Position numbers and translations under genes: made by a program. DNA of 43,596 nt from contig JAJTGK010000017.1 in assembly GCA_021297815.1 (NCBI GenBank), positions 1-43,596 on the forward strand, read 5' to 3'. Under the pieces are notes generated by a model. It saw nothing but the letters and a program-made list of their open reading frames with translations. It was not told the DNA's origin and searched no databases. The stretch's first letter is position 1, and each line of letters opens with the position of its first letter. The DNA is from Planctomycetaceae bacterium. Lineage in GTDB: Bacteria; Planctomycetota; Phycisphaerae; Phycisphaerales; SM1A02. Positions 42,134 through 43,596 of this stretch are shown piece by piece.

Positions 42134-43596
42134 ATGACCGACGCCTCCCACCGCAAGCCCGCCGCGCGCCCGACCCCGCCGAACGAGATCGTCCCCACGG
42201 GGCCCGACGACCCCGCGCGCTTCCTGAACCGCGACATCCAGTGGCTCGAGTTCAACCGCCGCGTGCTCGCGCAGGCGCTCGACCCGCGCAACCCGCTCCT
42301 CGAGCGCGTGCGCTTCCTCGCGATCTTCGGCTCGAACCTCGACGAGTTCTTCATGAAGCGCGTCGGCGGCCTGCGTCGCCAGATCGACGCGGGCGTCGGC
42401 AGCCCGCCCTGGGAGCCGCTCACGCCCGCCGAGCAATTGATCCTGATCCGCGAGCGCGTGCTCGAGCAGACCGCCCTCGCGACCGACGCGTACCGCGACA
42501 CCATCGTGCCGCTCCTGCGTGAGCAGTCGATCGAGCTCCTCGGCTGGAAGCAGCTCACCGACGCCGAGCGCGCCGAGGCCGAGCAGTGGTACCGCCGCAA
42601 TGTCTTCCCGATCCTCACGCCGCTCGCGGTCGACCCGGGCCACCGCTTCCCGTTCATCTCGAACATGTCGGTGTCGCTCGGCGTCCTCCTGCGCCGCCCG
42701 GGCGAGACCGAGGCGCTCTTCGCGCGCGTGAAGGTGCCCGAGCTCGGCGCGCGCCTCTACCGCTTCGGCGCGTCGCGCCGCTTCGTCTCGCTGCAGGAGG
42801 TCATCGCGCACAACCTCGACGACCTCTTCCCAGGCATGGAGATCGCCGAGGTCCTGCCGTTCCGCGTCACGCGCAACGCCGAGACCGAGCGCGACAACGA
42901 GGACGCCGAGGATCTCCTCGAGCAGATCCAGCAGCAGCTGCGCGAGCGCCGCTTCGCGCGCGTGGTGCGCCTCGAGATCGGCACGCAGGCGAACGAGCGC
43001 ATCATGCGCTTCCTCGAGGACGAGCTCGCGCTCGGCGACGACGACCTCTACGAGACGCACGGCATGCTCGACTGGGCCACGCTCAACGAGATCGCCGACA
43101 TCGACCTCCCCGAGCATCGGTGGCCCAAGTGGTCGCCCATCGCGCCCGCGGGCCTCGACGACGAGGATTCCGACATCTTCGCCCGCATCCGCGAAGGCGA
43201 CCTCCTTGTCCATCATCCGTACGAGAGCTTCGACCACACGGTCGAGCGCTTCATCGAGCAGGCGGCGGCCGACCCGAAGGTGCTCGCCATCAAGCAGGCG
43301 CTCTACCGGACGAGCGGCGACTCGCCCTTCATCCCGAGCCTGATCCGCGCCGCCGAAAGCGGCAAGCAGGTCGCGGTGCTCGTCGAGCTGCGCGCCCGCT
43401 TCGACGAGGCGCGCAACATCCTCTGGGCGCGCAAGCTCGAGGACGCGGGCGTGCATGTCGCCTACGGCGTCGTCGGCTACAAGACGCACACGAAGGCCGC
43501 GCTCGTCGTGCGCCAGGAGCAGGGCGGCATCCGCTCGTACGCCCACATCGGCACGGGCAACTACAACTCGAAGACCGCGCGGCTCTACGAGGACCT
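42134..43596 (+). CDS. ppk: Polyphosphate kinase 1 (3' end outside the window)
   Basis: Reversible synthesis of polyphosphate from ATP at the membrane. The visible 487 codons run from MTDASHRKPAARP through the N-terminal domain (FLNRDIQWLEFNRRVLAQA, FLAIFGSNLDEFFMKRVGG), the head domain (FPILTPLAVDPGHRFPFISN) and into the first catalytic domain (LLVHHPYESFDHTVERFI, VLAIKQALYRTSGDSP, LVELRARFDEARNI). VVGYKTHTKAALVV contains the likely phosphorylated histidine, His452. About 200 more residues should follow. No -10 box or ribosome-binding site stands close, which fits cotranscription with the queD-like gene. Confidence 0.95.
   Translation, partial: MTDASHRKPAARPTPPNEIVPTGPDDPARFLNRDIQWLEFNRRVLAQALDPRNPLLERVRFLAIFGSNLDEFFMKRVGGLRRQIDAGVGSPPWEPLTPAEQLILIRERVLEQTALATDAYRDTIVPLLREQSIELLGWKQLTDAERAEAEQWYRRNVFPILTPLAVDPGHRFPFISNMSVSLGVLLRRPGETEALFARVKVPELGARLYRFGASRRFVSLQEVIAHNLDDLFPGMEIAEVLPFRVTRNAETERDNEDAEDLLEQIQQQLRERRFARVVRLEIGTQANERIMRFLEDELALGDDDLYETHGMLDWATLNEIADIDLPEHRWPKWSPIAPAGLDDEDSDIFARIREGDLLVHHPYESFDHTVERFIEQAAADPKVLAIKQALYRTSGDSPFIPSLIRAAESGKQVAVLVELRARFDEARNILWARKLEDAGVHVAYGVVGYKTHTKAALVVRQEQGGIRSYAHIGTGNYNSKTARLYED

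Noticed and set aside
40124-43546. An open frame of 1140 codons on the minus strand across queD and ppk
   Set aside because: Only its last 487 codons are a real gene (hexomutase). The rest is a high-G+C shadow antisense to ppk with a strongly biased composition and no family motifs.

Overview
The window is a high-G+C (roughly 70% by eye) bacterial chromosome segment that is almost entirely coding, with housekeeping genes in short, often divergent, transcription units. The gene set and style (ThyX instead of ThyA, an HtrA protease, AsmA-like and beta-barrel envelope proteins, an ATP synthase c subunit with a leader-like N-terminus, AtpZ/AtpI ahead of atpB) point to a diderm bacterium. A Phycisphaerae-type planctomycete fits best, but that assignment is inference. 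I saw no rRNA, tRNA, CRISPR array, transposase, integrase or phage gene.

Layout. 1-9.1 kb: sucD (-) and purM (+) diverge, followed by a minus-strand unit (PLP decarboxylase, metallophosphoesterase, beta-barrel protein, ArfB-type rescue factor), a GNAT acetyltransferase, an M3 oligopeptidase and ispE. 9.1-15 kb: a 400-bp hairpin-rich gap, nadA, a 1356-residue AsmA-like protein and a duplicated 67-bp repeat. 15-21 kb: nuoI diverges from an ATP synthase operon (atpZ-like, atpI-like, atpB, atpE, atpF, atpH, atpA) that stops at a strong terminator after atpA; the gamma, beta and epsilon genes are not here. 21-25.4 kb: a minus-strand run with a small membrane protein, sugar-nucleotide epimerase, pyroglutamyl peptidase, a yeast-type cytosine deaminase and a frameshifted NERD-helicase. 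25.4-33.4 kb: ftsK (-), then a FabZ-ACP-FabA/Z module, an AhpD-like protein, coaD, a degenerate metallo-beta-lactamase-fold protein and panB. The genes for acyl carrier chemistry and for CoA/phosphopantetheine supply therefore lie close together. 33.5-43.6 kb: an HtrA protease, an orphan Opp/Dpp-type ATPase, a one-TM protein, thyX, rmuC, a catalytically altered HAD protein with a lipoprotein, a phosphohexomutase, a QueD-like protein, and ppk running off the right edge.

Three sequence-scale signals are the most interesting. (1) The tetranucleotide ACGT is almost missing. Scanning by eye I found it only inside four copies of a 55-bp nested palindrome, where on the order of 100 occurrences are expected from base composition, and codon choice changes to avoid it. 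(2) Within those repeats most ACGT sites have changed to ATGT or ACAT, the changes expected from deamination of methylated cytosine. (3) Most genes at the start of a transcription unit have a TANNNT box 6-10 nt before the start codon and no Shine-Dalgarno sequence. This is the signature of leaderless mRNAs, and it settles several start codons here (atpZ-like, coaD, panB, the beta-barrel gene).
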